Assembly (NCBI RefSeq): GCF_002027545.1
Contig: NZ_MXAN01000009.1
Span: 1-46,851, forward strand
Origin: Moraxella lacunata
GTDB taxonomy: Bacteria > Pseudomonadota > Gammaproteobacteria > Pseudomonadales > Moraxellaceae
Reading direction: 5' to 3'
Length of the DNA stretch: 46,851 nt
Both the position numbers and the translations under genes were made by a program. This document shows positions 18,526 through 29,600 of this stretch, piece after piece; position 1 is the first letter of the stretch, and the number at the start of each line of letters is the position of its first letter. The notes under the pieces are model-generated. The model searched no databases and was not told where the DNA came from. It worked only from the letters and a program-made list of their open reading frames with translations.

Positions 18526-19466
18526 TCAAAAAAATCTTCATCAATTTCACAAATTTCAAGTACTTCTTTAACTTGAATGCCCACTTTATATTTAATCATC
18601 AAACCAACCAGCTCTTGCCCATCAATCAGGACAATCTTGCCCAATAATTTTTGAGAAAATCCTTGGGCGGATTTGGTAAATGATGATGTGGTGATAAACA
18701 CACCCCGTTCCACACCATTGCCCTGTAATGCTCCTGAAAAGGATTGTAATTCTTTTGAACCAATCATGTTATCACTGGCATATCTTTTGGCTTGAATGTA
18801 GATATTTTGAATGCCTAATGGGTCTTGTTTGATGACCCCATCAATGCCACCATCGTATGATTTGCCAGTATGTTCAAACAAGTTTTCTTTACCACCATAT
18901 CCCATGGCAAGCAATAACTTTAATACTGATTTTTCAAAAAATAAAGGCGTGCCTTGTTGCAATTTATTTAACAGTTCAACCGAAATTTCTGTTTCAAGAT
19001 TTTTAATGGCATTTTTAGCTTGGGCTTCAAAATCCATGTCATCATTATCATCAATTTTAATGGCGGATTTGTCTGATGATTTTTCTTTATGTTTAATTTC
19101 TGCTCTACTTTTTAAATAACTTTTCCAATCAGGTAAATCAGCTTCATCATATAGTTTCTCACTAATTTCTGTTTTATCTTGCCAAAGCTGTGCCATTTTT
19201 AAACCAATGGGTGTGATTTGATAAGTGGCTTTACTGATGCGATTTAAAATGCCTGCTTTGGTTAAAGAGGTGATTGACCAAGCGATGGCATTTTCCACTT
19301 TTGGCTGACCATGATTAAAGCGTAGGGTCAAAATTTCATCAGAAAATTCCCCCAATTGAATGACGCCTTGATAAATCTCTTGGCGTTTACGAACTTTATT
19401 ATCGCTCATTAACTTTAAGGTTAAAGCACGGCATTTATCACGGTATTCACGATTATTAAAATTCAT
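18522..19466 (-). CDS. Mrr-like restriction endonuclease
   Basis: 314 residues from the ATG at 19466, which has a GGAAAG ribosome binding site. The N-terminal half is a winged-helix Mrr-N-like domain (YQGVIQLGEFSDEIL, SLTKAGILNRISKATYQITPIG). The C-terminal Mrr_cat domain has FFEKSVLKLLLAMGYGG, then DGGIDGVIKQDPLG and IYIQAKRY, the D-(E/Q)xK catalytic motif of PD-(D/E)xK nucleases. Mrr-type enzymes cut modified or foreign DNA. It lies between carA and carB and was followed in the same operon by the now broken Fic gene, so the segment looks like a small defence insert. Confidence 0.9.
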   Translation of the reverse strand: MNFNNREYRDKCRALTLKLMSDNKVRKRQEIYQGVIQLGEFSDEILTLRFNHGQPKVENAIAWSITSLTKAGILNRISKATYQITPIGLKMAQLWQDKTEISEKLYDEADLPDWKSYLKSRAEIKHKEKSSDKSAIKIDDNDDMDFEAQAKNAIKNLETEISVELLNKLQQGTPLFFEKSVLKLLLAMGYGGKENLFEHTGKSYDGGIDGVIKQDPLGIQNIYIQAKRYASDNMIGSKELQSFSGALQGNGVERGVFITTSSFTKSAQGFSQKLLGKIVLIDGQELVGLMIKYKVGIQVKEVLEICEIDEDFFE

Positions 19467-19529
19467 AACAGCTTTCCAGAAGAGCAAGTTATTTTAGATG
19501 GTGCGTTTCACAAACCAAATGCACCCAAT

Positions 19530-20663
19530 TTATGCCTTCGCCTTTTGCATCTCCATAATAAATCTATCAAACAGCACCGAACAATCATGCGGGCCGGGGC
19601 TTGCTTCTGGGTGTCCTTGAAAACTAAATGCAGGGCGGTCGGTACGCTCAATGCCTTGATTGGTGCCGTCAAACAACGAACGGTGCGTGGCTCGTAGCGT
19701 GGCAGGTAGGGTGGTTTCGTCCACACAAAAGCCGTGGTTTTGGGAGGTAATCATCACCGTGCCATTGTCCAAATCCTGCACAGGGTGGTTCGCCCCATGA
19801 TGACCATGCCCCATTTTCATGGTTTTAGCACCGCTAGCGAGTGCCAACAGCTGATGACCCAAACAAATGCCAAACACAGGGATTTTACTGGTTTCAATAA
19901 TGGTGCGAATGCTGTCAATGGCATAATCACACGCAGACGGGTCGCCTGGGCCATTGGATAGGAAAATGCCGTCTGGGTTCATGTCCAGCACGTCTTTGGC
20001 AAGGGTTTGGGCAGGGACGACCGTTAGGCGACAGCCCCTATCGGCAAGCATACGCAAAATGTTGGTTTTTACGCCATAATCATAGGCGACAACGTGGTAT
20101 TTTAGTTCAGGCTCGGTAAAGCCCACGCCCAGCTCCCACGAGCCTTGCGTCCATGTAAAGCCGTCTTTATCACAGCATTCTTTTGCCAAATCAAGTCCGT
20201 TCATGTCAGGGGCGTTTTTGGCAAGTTCTAAGGCTCTCTCCACATCATCGCCCACAACGATTGCCCCATTTTGAGCCCCTTTTTCACGCAAGATACGGGT
20301 CAGTTTACGAGTGTCAATATCGCCAATTGCCACGACATTGTGTTTGATAAGGTATTCAGACAGCGACATCTCGCTTCTAAAATTACTGTGAAGCAATGGC
20401 AAATCACGGATAATCAGACCGCTCGCCCACACCTTGTGAATGCGTCCAGACTCGGTGTCTTCTTCATTACAGCCTGTGTTGCCGATGTGCGGATAGGTCA
20501 GCGTAACCATTTGTTTGGCGTAGCTTGGGTCGGTCAAAATCTCTTGGTAGCCTGTCATGGCGGTGTTAAAGACGACTTCGCCGACCGTCTCACCGTCCGC
20601 CCCAATGCTAACACCATGAAAAATTGTACCGTCTTGTAGGGCTAAAATGGCTTTTTTGGTCAT
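19530..20663 (-). CDS. carA: Carbamoyl phosphate synthase small subunit CarA
   Basis: 377 residues from ATG 20663 with a GGAGCG ribosome binding site; the upstream in-frame extension is not family-like. The N-terminal CarA domain ([34 protein letters not shown], given here in part) is followed by a class I glutaminase. Its nucleophile Cys lies in [15 protein letters not shown] and the His/Glu pair in [14 protein letters not shown]. It supplies ammonia from glutamine to CarB. A TATAAT-like hexamer occurs on the minus strand at 20694-20689. The gene is separated from carB by the Mrr/Fic/ICMT segment, so co-transcription with carB is uncertain. Confidence 0.96.
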   Translation of the reverse strand: MTKKAILALQDGTIFHGVSIGADGETVGEVVFNTAMTGYQEILTDPSYAKQMVTLTYPHIGNTGCNEEDTESGRIHKVWASGLIIRDLPLLHSNFRSEMSLSEYLIKHNVVAIGDIDTRKLTRILREKGAQNGAIVVGDDVERALELAKNAPDMNGLDLAKECCDKDGFTWTQGSWELGVGFTEPELKYHVVAYDYGVKTNILRMLADRGCRLTVVPAQTLAKDVLDMNPDGIFLSNGPGDPSACDYAIDSIRTIIETSKIPVFGICLGHQLLALASGAKTMKMGHGHHGANHPVQDLDNGTVMITSQNHGFCVDETTLPATLRATHRSLFDGTNQGIERTDRPAFSFQGHPEASPGPHDCSVLFDRFIMEMQKAKA

Positions 20664-20786
20664 GACACGCTCCAATTGGAAAAAATAAATTATAGAGTTA
20701 TAAAGATATAAAAATTTTGGTTTTTGGCAAATTTTAGACAAAATTTTTTGGCAAAACTGCCACAAGCTAAAATTTAGACACAAAAA

Positions 20787-20865
20787 AGCGAATGATTAAA
20801 AATAAAACTCAACTTTGCTCAAATAAGGGGCAAAAGTAAAGTTGTATTTTCATAATCACTCGCTT
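20787..20865. repeat. Long imperfect palindrome upstream of carA
   Basis: The left arm (AAGCGAATGATTAAAAAT) and right arm (ATTTTCATAATCACTCGCTT) pair over about 33 bp with a few mismatches and a short centre. This is the main structure in the 300 bp between carA and the MITE. It may be another small repeat element or a structured regulatory site. Confidence 0.6.
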
Positions 20866-20965
20866 GTCGTAGATTTTGTTTATTATATACAAAAAAACAA
20901 CTTTTTTCTACTACTTTTTATAAATTTTTGGGCGGTTGTGCTTTTTGGGGTAAATGGCAATTTTA

Positions 20966-21095
20966 TTAGGGCGTGTTGAACTTTTGTATTTGCAATGAAA
21001 AACAAGATTTAGCCATTTTTTATGCAAAAACGATTAGTTTATTTCTAAAACATTTCTATATTGTAAATAGTGTTATAAAGGTTCAACACGCCCTA
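20966..21095 (+). repeat. MITE-like element, copy 3 (internally deleted)
   Basis: 130-bp version of the 60-269 element with ends TTAGGGCGTGTTGAA and TTCAACACGCCCTA. Relative to copy 1 it lacks 79 bp, exactly the distance between two ATGAAAAA direct repeats in copy 1 (89-96 and 168-175). Confidence 0.85.
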
Positions 21096-21112
21096 CACAA
21101 ACCCTAATCTTG

Positions 21113-21137
21113 GGCGAATGTGATTCGCCCCTACACA
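21113..21137. repeat. Short palindrome GGGCGAATGTGATTCGCCC
   Basis: The same string followed by CTAC recurs at about 41701-41724. It belongs to the family of GC-rich intergenic palindromes with a GGGCG...CGCCC frame. Confidence 0.7.
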
Positions 21138-21167
21138 CCAATTTTGTCATGGTTTTTGTTAAGTCAT

Positions 21168-21944
21168 TTAAACATATTGATTTAACAACTCATCAAAATT
21201 TTGGCTTGTGATACGTCCTATCTCATCAGGCGTTTTACCAAAAATATCCGCCAGAGCCTTTGCCACATATGGCACAAAAGACGGTTCATTATCTCGCCCA
21301 CGTTTCGGTGCGGGGGCAAGATAGGGACTATCGGTTTCTATCAAAATGCGGTCAAGGGGGAGTTTTTTGGCAACGTCTTGTAATTCCACCGATTTTTTAA
21401 AACTGACAATCCCTGAAAATGAGATGTATAACCCCATGTCAAGGGCGGTTTTGGCAAAGGCATAATCTTCGGTAAAGCAGTGGATAATGCCGTGTTCGCA
21501 CTTTTCGGCTTTTAATAGGTCAAGCGTGTCGTGATAGGCGTTACGGGTGTGGACGATGATTGGTTTTTTTAGGGTTTGGCTTGCGTGAATGTGCGTGGCA
21601 AAGCTGTATTTTTGCTCGCTCTTTTTGGTGTCGTCCCAATGATAATCTAGCCCCGTCTCGCCAAACGCCCATACCTTGTCATCATTTAACCGCACAAAGT
21701 CGTCCACACTCACCGCCTTTAAAATCGCCTTGTCTTGGCAAGGGTGCAAGCCAATACTCATGCCGATGTTGATGTTGTCATTGGATAAATCTACCCACTG
21801 CCTGATGTCGTCAATCTCGCCAAATTCACAGCAAATTGCCATGATACGGCTGACGTTCATCTCTTTTAGGTTGGCAAGTAGGGCGGGTTTGTCGTGTTGG
21901 TAAGTGTCTAAATAGGTCAAATGGGCGTGGGTGTCGGTGTACAT
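21168..21944 (-). CDS. TatD family DNase
   Basis: 258 residues, normal for TatD/YcfH/YjjV metal-dependent hydrolases with a TIM barrel. Metal-binding motifs seen: THAHLTYLD at the N-terminus, GLHPC, FGETGLDYHW with the bridging Glu, IIVHTRNA, GIIHCFTED and the C-terminal ILIETDSPYLAP. Members act as 3'-5' exonucleases or D-aminoacyl deacylase-like hydrolases in DNA repair or turnover. It stands alone on the minus strand between carA and the adhesin operon. Confidence 0.92.
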   Translation of the reverse strand: MYTDTHAHLTYLDTYQHDKPALLANLKEMNVSRIMAICCEFGEIDDIRQWVDLSNDNINIGMSIGLHPCQDKAILKAVSVDDFVRLNDDKVWAFGETGLDYHWDDTKKSEQKYSFATHIHASQTLKKPIIVHTRNAYHDTLDLLKAEKCEHGIIHCFTEDYAFAKTALDMGLYISFSGIVSFKKSVELQDVAKKLPLDRILIETDSPYLAPAPKRGRDNEPSFVPYVAKALADIFGKTPDEIGRITSQNFDELLNQYV

Positions 21945-22661
21945 ATTACTGTTCTTTTTGGTGTTGTTAAGTTATGTTGAATCGTGAGCGGTTAAATTAA
22001 CATTGATTTGTGATGATAGGGTGGTTGTATGAATATGAATTTGTGTTGGGTGTGGCAATAAGTTATTTTGCCAAAATTGGCTGTTTTGATGAGTTATGCA
22101 AATTTGTCATGGTGTGTATTTTATCATTACCACCCCCAAAAAAGCAATTTTTGCCATCAGCTTGTGCCAAATGATGCCCATCTGCTATAGATTTTTCTCA
22201 ATAACCTTTTAAATTTTTATAAAAAGATGAAAAATTAATCAAGTTAGCATGGTTTTTGCAACATATTATGATTAATTTTTAATTAATTTGAACAATAGTT
22301 AAACAAATTTTAATCATTACCATCTGTTACACAGCGTTTACAAAAAGAGTGACGATTGTATCCTTTTTGGCGACCAATAAAACTTAACAGAGATTTTTTT
22401 GTATTAAATCTCTTTCCAAACTAAAAATAAACCCTTATAAGTATTGGAGTTGAAGTTTTTAAAAATCCATAAAAATCAGGGTTTGGAAAGAAGTCTATTA
22501 AAATATTGTTTGATTTAAAATATCATTTAATTTTTTTAAACATTAATACATTGTAACGAACCATGCCGATGATGCTAAGCGACATGCTGGGTCATCGGTA
22601 CTTTTGTTATTGGTTGTTACTGGTGTGATGTCTCAACAAAAACGCTCAAATAGGAGGCGTG
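21945..22661. other. 717-bp non-coding leader before the OmpA-domain gene
   Basis: No convincing ORF. It holds AT-rich sequence and an inverted repeat AGATTT / AAATCT at about 22391-22412. A pair of arms, TCTTTCCAAAC (22411-22421) and GTTTGGAAAGA (22481-22491), is followed by AGTCTATTAAAA, which resembles the right arm of the element at 32264-32394. A hairpin CCGATGA / TCATCGG (22566-22572 with 22592-22598) lies about 63 nt before the start codon and could sit in the 5' leader. Confidence 0.55.
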
Positions 22662-23621
22662 ATGAAAATTACCCTAAACTCCATTAAGATTGCCATCTGT
22701 GCATTGGCAGTATGCATGACACTGTCTGCTCATGCTGTTCGTATCGTGGATAATGAAAACACCAAGGCAGTCGGGCATGTCAAATGGCACAAAGAAAAAA
22801 GCGTGAATACAAACGATGTCATGAACGCACATGTGCCTGATAATGCGGTGAACGTGGTATTTATTCGTCAAGCCGACCAAGACCCCTTGCAGACCAGTGC
22901 CAATATTGCCATTAATGACCGCTTTCAGGTGAGCATCCAGCCGGGGAATTTTAGTCAAGTATATTCTTGCTCAGGCATTAACCAGCTTAGCTCTGCGGTT
23001 ACGGGCGCTAAGCATAATGACCTATTGGCAAACCTACAAACACATTATCTATCAGCAGGTCAAACATACTATTTTTATGTAGAAGTAGATGATAATGCCC
23101 GCTCTACCATCAAGCAGATTGATGACACCAGTGCTAAGAGCCTGCTAGAACACACCAGATTGCAAACCCACCAAATCAGCCGTGTGGTTCCTAACTGCCC
23201 AGCACCTGCCCCTGCTCCCATACCCGCTCCTGCGGTTGTCAAACCTGCCCCTGTATCTGTGGCAACTACCGCCAAACAAACTCGCTCCATCGAGCTTGCG
23301 GTGCTGTTTGACACTGATAAGTCAGTTGTAAAATCCCAATATCATGACAAAATCAAAGAAGCAGCTGACTTTTTGGCAAGCCATCCAAATGCCACCGTGG
23401 TCATCGAAGGTCATACTGACAGCCGAGCCAGCGAGCCTTACAACCAAGCTCTATCAGAGCGTCGTGCCAATGCTGTAAGAAACGTACTTATCAAAAATTA
23501 TGGCGTAAACCCTGACATCATCACTGCCGAAGGGCATGGTGAGCTACGTCCCATCGCATCTAATAACACCGCTGAGGGTCGCCAACAGAACCGTCGTGTG
23601 GTCGCTGTCTTTACTTACTAA
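22662..23621 (+). CDS. OmpA-domain protein next to the type 1 secreted adhesin
   Basis: 319 residues from ATG 22662, placed 4 nt after AGGAGG; the preceding in-frame GTG is too close. A Sec signal peptide ends near AHA (about residue 25). A middle domain of unknown type spans about 26-180. It is followed by an Ala/Pro linker (CPAPAPAPIPAPAVV) and a C-terminal OmpA-like peptidoglycan-binding domain: LFDTDKSVV, VVIEGHTDSRASEPYNQAL, ERRANAV and GRQQNRRV. The adhesin gene starts 18 nt downstream. OmpA-family genes are known beside Bap/RTX type 1 secretion loci in Acinetobacter, so a role in secretion or surface retention of the adhesin is inferred. Confidence 0.88.
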   Translation: MKITLNSIKIAICALAVCMTLSAHAVRIVDNENTKAVGHVKWHKEKSVNTNDVMNAHVPDNAVNVVFIRQADQDPLQTSANIAINDRFQVSIQPGNFSQVYSCSGINQLSSAVTGAKHNDLLANLQTHYLSAGQTYYFYVEVDDNARSTIKQIDDTSAKSLLEHTRLQTHQISRVVPNCPAPAPAPIPAPAVVKPAPVSVATTAKQTRSIELAVLFDTDKSVVKSQYHDKIKEAADFLASHPNATVVIEGHTDSRASEPYNQALSERRANAVRNVLIKNYGVNPDIITAEGHGELRPIASNNTAEGRQQNRRVVAVFTY

Positions 23622-23639
23622 TCTAAACAGGAAATATCT

Positions 23640-26600
23640 ATGAAAACCGTGATTGTAAAAACCTATAATACCAATGAAGCCATTAATGAAGTACGTGTGG
23701 TGACCAAAGACGGTCAGCCTACGGTCATCAAAGCAGGCAAGCATGTCAATTATGACTTTTTTGATGAATCTATCGGACGTGCCCCTAACCACATCATCAC
23801 CAAGCGTCAAGGCAAAGACCTGCACGTCTCTTTTGAGCGAGAGGGTGTTGAGAGCGACCTTATCATCGAAGATTTTTATGAAAATGATGAGCAGGGCTTG
23901 GCGGGTATCGCCGAAAACGGTCGTTACTACTATTATATTCCTGATACCGGTGAAGTGGCAGACTACGTCACTCAGCTTCAAGCGGGCGATGTCGAAGGTC
24001 AGGCACTGGGCGGCGAGGAAATGCTGGTGCCATTTTGGATTATGATGGTCAATGGCTTGCCATGGTGGCCACTACTGGGCGTGGTGCCTTTTCTTATCAG
24101 AGATAAAGATGATGACCCAGCACCTTTAGCTGAGGCAAGACCTAACACGACGCCTGACATTGTCTTGGCACAGGTTAGCGAAGATGAAAAAGTAAATGGG
24201 GTGACGATTAATGTGTTAGATAATGACAGCTCATCAAATATCAATAAAGCTGGCATTAAGCTCATCAGCCCACAAACCAACCAAATCAGCACCGAAGAAG
24301 ACGGTAAAAAAGTCACCGTAAAAGGGCAGGGTACATGGACAGTAGATGACGAGGGTAATGTCACTTTTGTCCGAGAAGAGGGTTTTACAGGCAACCCAAC
24401 CCCCATCAACTACATCGTGCCAAACAACCAAGGGGAGTATTCAGTTAGCACTGCGGTGGCGGTGGACTACGGTCATGCCCTAACCGCCGATAACGCATCG
24501 GGCAAAGCAGGCACGCCAGTCACTCAGGATGTATTGGCTAACGATAACAAAGACGGACTGGTAACTGACACCCTGCAACTTGTCAATCCTGCCACAGGCG
24601 AGACGGGCTTGGCTTTGGTTGTGGCAGGTGAGGGCAAGTGGGAGCTTGTGCTTGGTGGTGATAATAAGCCAACAGGTGAGATGACCTTTACGCCCGAAGA
24701 TGGCTTTACAGACAACCCAACTCCCATCAAATACCGAGTCACCACCACGACAGGCGGGGATTATGAGACAACGGTCGGTGTTAGTTATGACAGCGTAAGT
24801 TATGGCAATGGTCACACCAGACCTGACGTGCAGGTGGGTAATCTAGGCGAGCCCGTTACCATTGATGTCACAACTAATGATAATTCGGTGGATGCATCTT
24901 CGGTCAGACTGATTGACCCTGCCAACCCTGGTACTCCCGAAACCCCAATATTGGTCGATACTGTAAAAGTAAAAGATGAGGGTACTTGGACGGTAAGTGA
25001 CGGCAAAGTGACCTTCACCCCTGATGCTGGCTTTGCAGGCAGCCCTAAGTCCATTAACTATGTCGTCAAAGACACTGATGGCAATCAGTTGCTACCAACA
25101 CCGATTAACGTCACTTATCCATCAATGACCACCGCTGATGTCAAAACAGGTTCTTATGGTAAGCCTGTTGATGTAGACGTATTGGCAAATGATAAGAACA
25201 TTGTCAAAGACAGCGTTAAAATCATCAATCCATCTACTGGCGAACCTACCAATGAAGTTGTCATTAAGGGTCAAGGTACTTGGAGTGTTGATGATAAGGG
25301 TATTGTTACCTTCAAGCCAGAGGATAACTATACGGGCAACCCAACACCGATTAACTATATCGGCACGGATTCTAACGGTCACACTACGTTGCCAACGCCA
25401 GTTACCGTCATCTATCCAAACCCTACCACCCCCGACACCAAAATCGGCACACCGGGCAAACCTGTTACTCAAAAAGTCACAGACAATGATGGTAATGTAG
25501 ACCCAAGCACCGTCAAACTGGTAGACCCTAACAATCCAAATAACCCACCATCTGACAAAGTTACCATCCCTAACGAAGGTACTTGGACAGTAACCCCAGA
25601 TGGCGAAGTTACCTTTACTCCCGATCCTAACTTCACAGGCAATCCAACACCGATCAGCTATGTTGTTGAAGATGACAATGGTAATGTGTTGCCACCGACA
25701 CCTGTGGTGGTTAGTTATCCACAGCCGGTGGATGGCGATGACACGCCTATTGCCACCAATCCCGATACAAAACCAGGGTTTAAGGGTTATCCTGTCACGC
25801 AAAACGTTGTTGATAATGATAATAATGTTGATCCTACAACTGTTAAACTTATCAATCCCATCACCAAACAGCCTGTGGATGAGATTGTTGTGCCTAACGA
25901 GGGTACTTGGACAGTTGGTCCTAACCCAGGGGAGGTTACATTCACACCTGTGCCAGAGCTGGGCGATAAAGATCCATCACCGATTAACTATGTGGTCAAA
26001 GACATTGACTCCGATGATTTCTCAGAGCCAACACCGGTTAATGTTACTTATCCAGTAGAAGCACCAAAACCCATCGTCTCCATCAAAGCCACAGACCCTG
26101 TCGCCATTGAAGGCGGTGAGGGCAGTGACCCTGCCAAAGACAACAAACTTGTCTTTGAAGTGTCTCAAAGTGACACCATTACCGAAGCCAACACCATTAA
26201 GGTAAAAGGCAACCTACCAGCAGGTACGGTGAGTGCAGATGACATCGAGTCCATCAGCTACACAGATGGTGCAAATACAAAAGTAACCATTAAAGACCCA
26301 GCTGACATTGCCAAATTCTTTACAGATGGCATTGAGGTGGTCATTCCTGCCAATGGCACCACAGCACCTGTCATTACCATCACTGCCAAAGATGATGGCA
26401 TCCCTGAAGGCACAGAGACCATCAGTGTTCAAGTGGCAGACGTTAGCAAAGGTTCAATCAGTCCTAATGCCAAGGAAAATACTGCCACAGGTAGTATCAA
26501 AGATGAGCCTTATGATGGCACCCCAAAAAATCCAAATGAGACAACTGATCCGAACAATCCGGTAACACCAAGCACCCCAGAAGTGCCGTCTAATGACAGC

Positions 26601-29600
26601 CCAAGGGTGCCAAAAGACCCAACCAAGCCACATGACCCAAATAATCCTGATGAAAACCTATTGGTGCCTGTTGATGAAAACAACACCTTAGGCGATAAGC
26701 CAATCGTTGCCATCAGTGGTCCAGAGCTTGTCAATGAAGCGGTAGGTACGGTTACTTATACCGTTGCCCTAGACCGTCCTGCCACCGAAGACATTGTCAT
26801 CAGTTATGTCATCAACCACAAAGCAGATGGTTCAAACGATAACCCAACCGAAAATGATGACTTTACCACCGCCAACATCGGCACGGTACAAACTGTCACC
26901 ATCAAAAAAGGCGACACCAAAGCAACCATTAGTGTTGGTATTAAAAACGACGACAATCACGAAGGTAATGAAGATTACAGCGTGAGCATTGTCCATGCCG
27001 ACAACAAAGCTGTGGTTAATGACAAAGCCAACACCGTCATCACCACCATCAATGACGAAGGTCAAGGCACCACCGATGGACGTGATCCAAACGACCCATC
27101 TAACTACCCTGACCCGAACAATCCTGATGGACCAATGAAGGATCCTAACAATCCTGACAACCCTGTCACCCCTGATGATCTGCCAAAAGCAGATGATGAC
27201 AGAAAAACACCAGTGGTTTCTATCAAAGCCACCAAGCCAGTATCAGTTGAAAAAGCTACCGCAGATGACTTTGTGGAGTTTACTGTGGCTCGCAGTGCCA
27301 TCGTTGAGGGTAATAGCTTCAAAGGTGATGTCAATGTGACCTTAAAAGTCCAAGCTGATGGCACCGAGATTGATGCCAAAGATGTGGCTCGTGTTGAGAT
27401 TGTTGATGAGACTGGCAAGAAATTGGCAGATGCAACTTATGCCGACCTGGTTGCAGGTAAAGTTGTTGTCATGCCACAAGACGCGACCGACACCACAGGT
27501 CAAATCAAAGTGCGTATCTATGCTAACGATGATGATGTCTATGAAATCTCAGAGAAAGTCACACTTGCCATCACTGATGTGGATGATACAGGCACGACTG
27601 ATTCACGTATTGAGCCAAAAATCGATTCCAACAATGGCAATGCAACAGGCTATATCGTGGATGATAGCAAAGATGGGGACAAGCCATTTGACCCAACCAA
27701 ACCTATCAACCCAACCACCAACCCTGCACCAACAGGGGATAAACCTGTGGTTATCATCAAGGGTGACGATGAAGTCCTTGAAAGTTCAGGCTCGGCTAAT
27801 TACACCATTGAGATTGAAAATGGCAAAACTTCTGATAAGCCAATCAAGGTAAAATATAAAGTAACTTTACCCGAAGCAAGTGACACCATCAATCCTGCCG
27901 AACAAGCAGACTTTGGTGGCTCTGTTGTGATCGATAGAGTGGTCGAAGTTGAAATCCCAGCGGGTCAAACCAAGTTTGAGATTAATCTTCCGATTGTTGA
28001 TGATGACATTTATGAGAGTAAAGAGACCTATCGTGTTGAGCTCATTGAGGCCAAACTTGACGATGCTGATGTTCGCACCACAGACTCTAATAAGCAGTCA
28101 GTAACCACGGTGATTGACGACTTTGAATCTGAGACTGATGCCAACAAGGATAAGCCCACTATTGAGCTTGATCCACCAGCTCACGTCTCAGAAGAGGGCT
28201 TGCCAGGAGGTAATAAAGATAATAACTCTGCTAAGCACGCCAACAACACCACAGTAGATGCAAGTACACCAAATAATAATGACTACGACATCACTAATGA
28301 GACAAGAACATCAGGCAAGATACGCATCACCAATGTTGATACTACTGATACGAACTTGCTTGATAGACTGTCGTTAGACTTGTCAAATGCCACCCCAATT
28401 CGTTTGAGCCAAAATGGTGAAAATCTGACATGGGAAAAAGATGAAAGTGTCGCAGACAAGATTACTTGGTATGCCTATGAGACTGATGTCAAAGACCCTG
28501 CATTGACCGTTACGATAGATAACAACTCTCGTAACGTGGCAACCGTTGATGGCAAAGAAGTGGTTGAGTTTACCTATGATGTTGAGCTTCATAAAGCCAT
28601 TTATCATGAGGGTAACTCTATCATTACCGCTGATTCGTCAGCAGGAGAAGGTCAAGACAACTTGCCTGTAAACTTTACCATCATTGCCAAAGATGGTGAT
28701 TCAAACATTGCAACCAATGAGACCGTTGTGGTGGTGATTGAAGATGATGCTCCGATAGCAGAACGAGTGGTGCATAATATCCAAGTGGCTCATGACGAAG
28801 TGACTCTTAGCGGTCTGATTGGTGGCTTTAAAGAAAATATAATCTTAAAGCCGACTGACAATAGCAATGATGTTACATTTAACAACATGAGAGGCAACTA
28901 TCCTTCCCGTTGGAAGAGTTTAGATGATGACTCATTGTATGATGGTATTTCATGGGGTGTGCCATTCCCAAAGGAAAACCAAGGGTACAATCAAGCTGCC
29001 TATGAAGCTCGAGAAAACAGCGAGTTCTCTGGCACGAATGTCAAAGAGCTAACCACAGGTCTTGGTGAATCGTTCAATATCGGTACATTTACTCACCAAA
29101 ACTACTCTATTTATACAGTCAGTCAGCAGATTCGCTCGGGTACGTTGACCTACAGCTTTAATACAGCTATTAATGGTCAAGATGTTACCATCTCAGACAT
29201 TGACTATGATTTTGTCCATCTAGAGACCCAAAACATTGGTGTTCTTGATGGCGTAGCAGGCGACTTGGTGGCATTTAAGCAGTCAGACAAGACCTTTATC
29301 ATTGGCGATACTGCTTATCGCTTGAGTGTTGAAGGCTTTGTTCCTGTTGCCAATAATGCCCCACAAGGTATGCCAGAAGGTGTCAGTTATGCCGATTATC
29401 TGCAAGCCCAGTATCTGTACTTCTTACAAGAGTCTTTGAAAATTAAGACAATTGGAACAACGGGTTATCTGTATGACCGAGAAGCTATGCAGATGCTAAA
29501 TGAGACATTTGGTGCAGAGTTGATTGCTGAGGCAGAAAATCTTGGGTTGGTTGCCAATGGTTTTCATAACAATCACCCAAGTAACCCAATACTTAGCAAA

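Noticed and set aside
25122..25802. 226-codon frame on the minus strand in the adhesin gene
   Set aside because: Antisense to the repetitive CshA-type region; its composition reflects the repeats of the sense protein.
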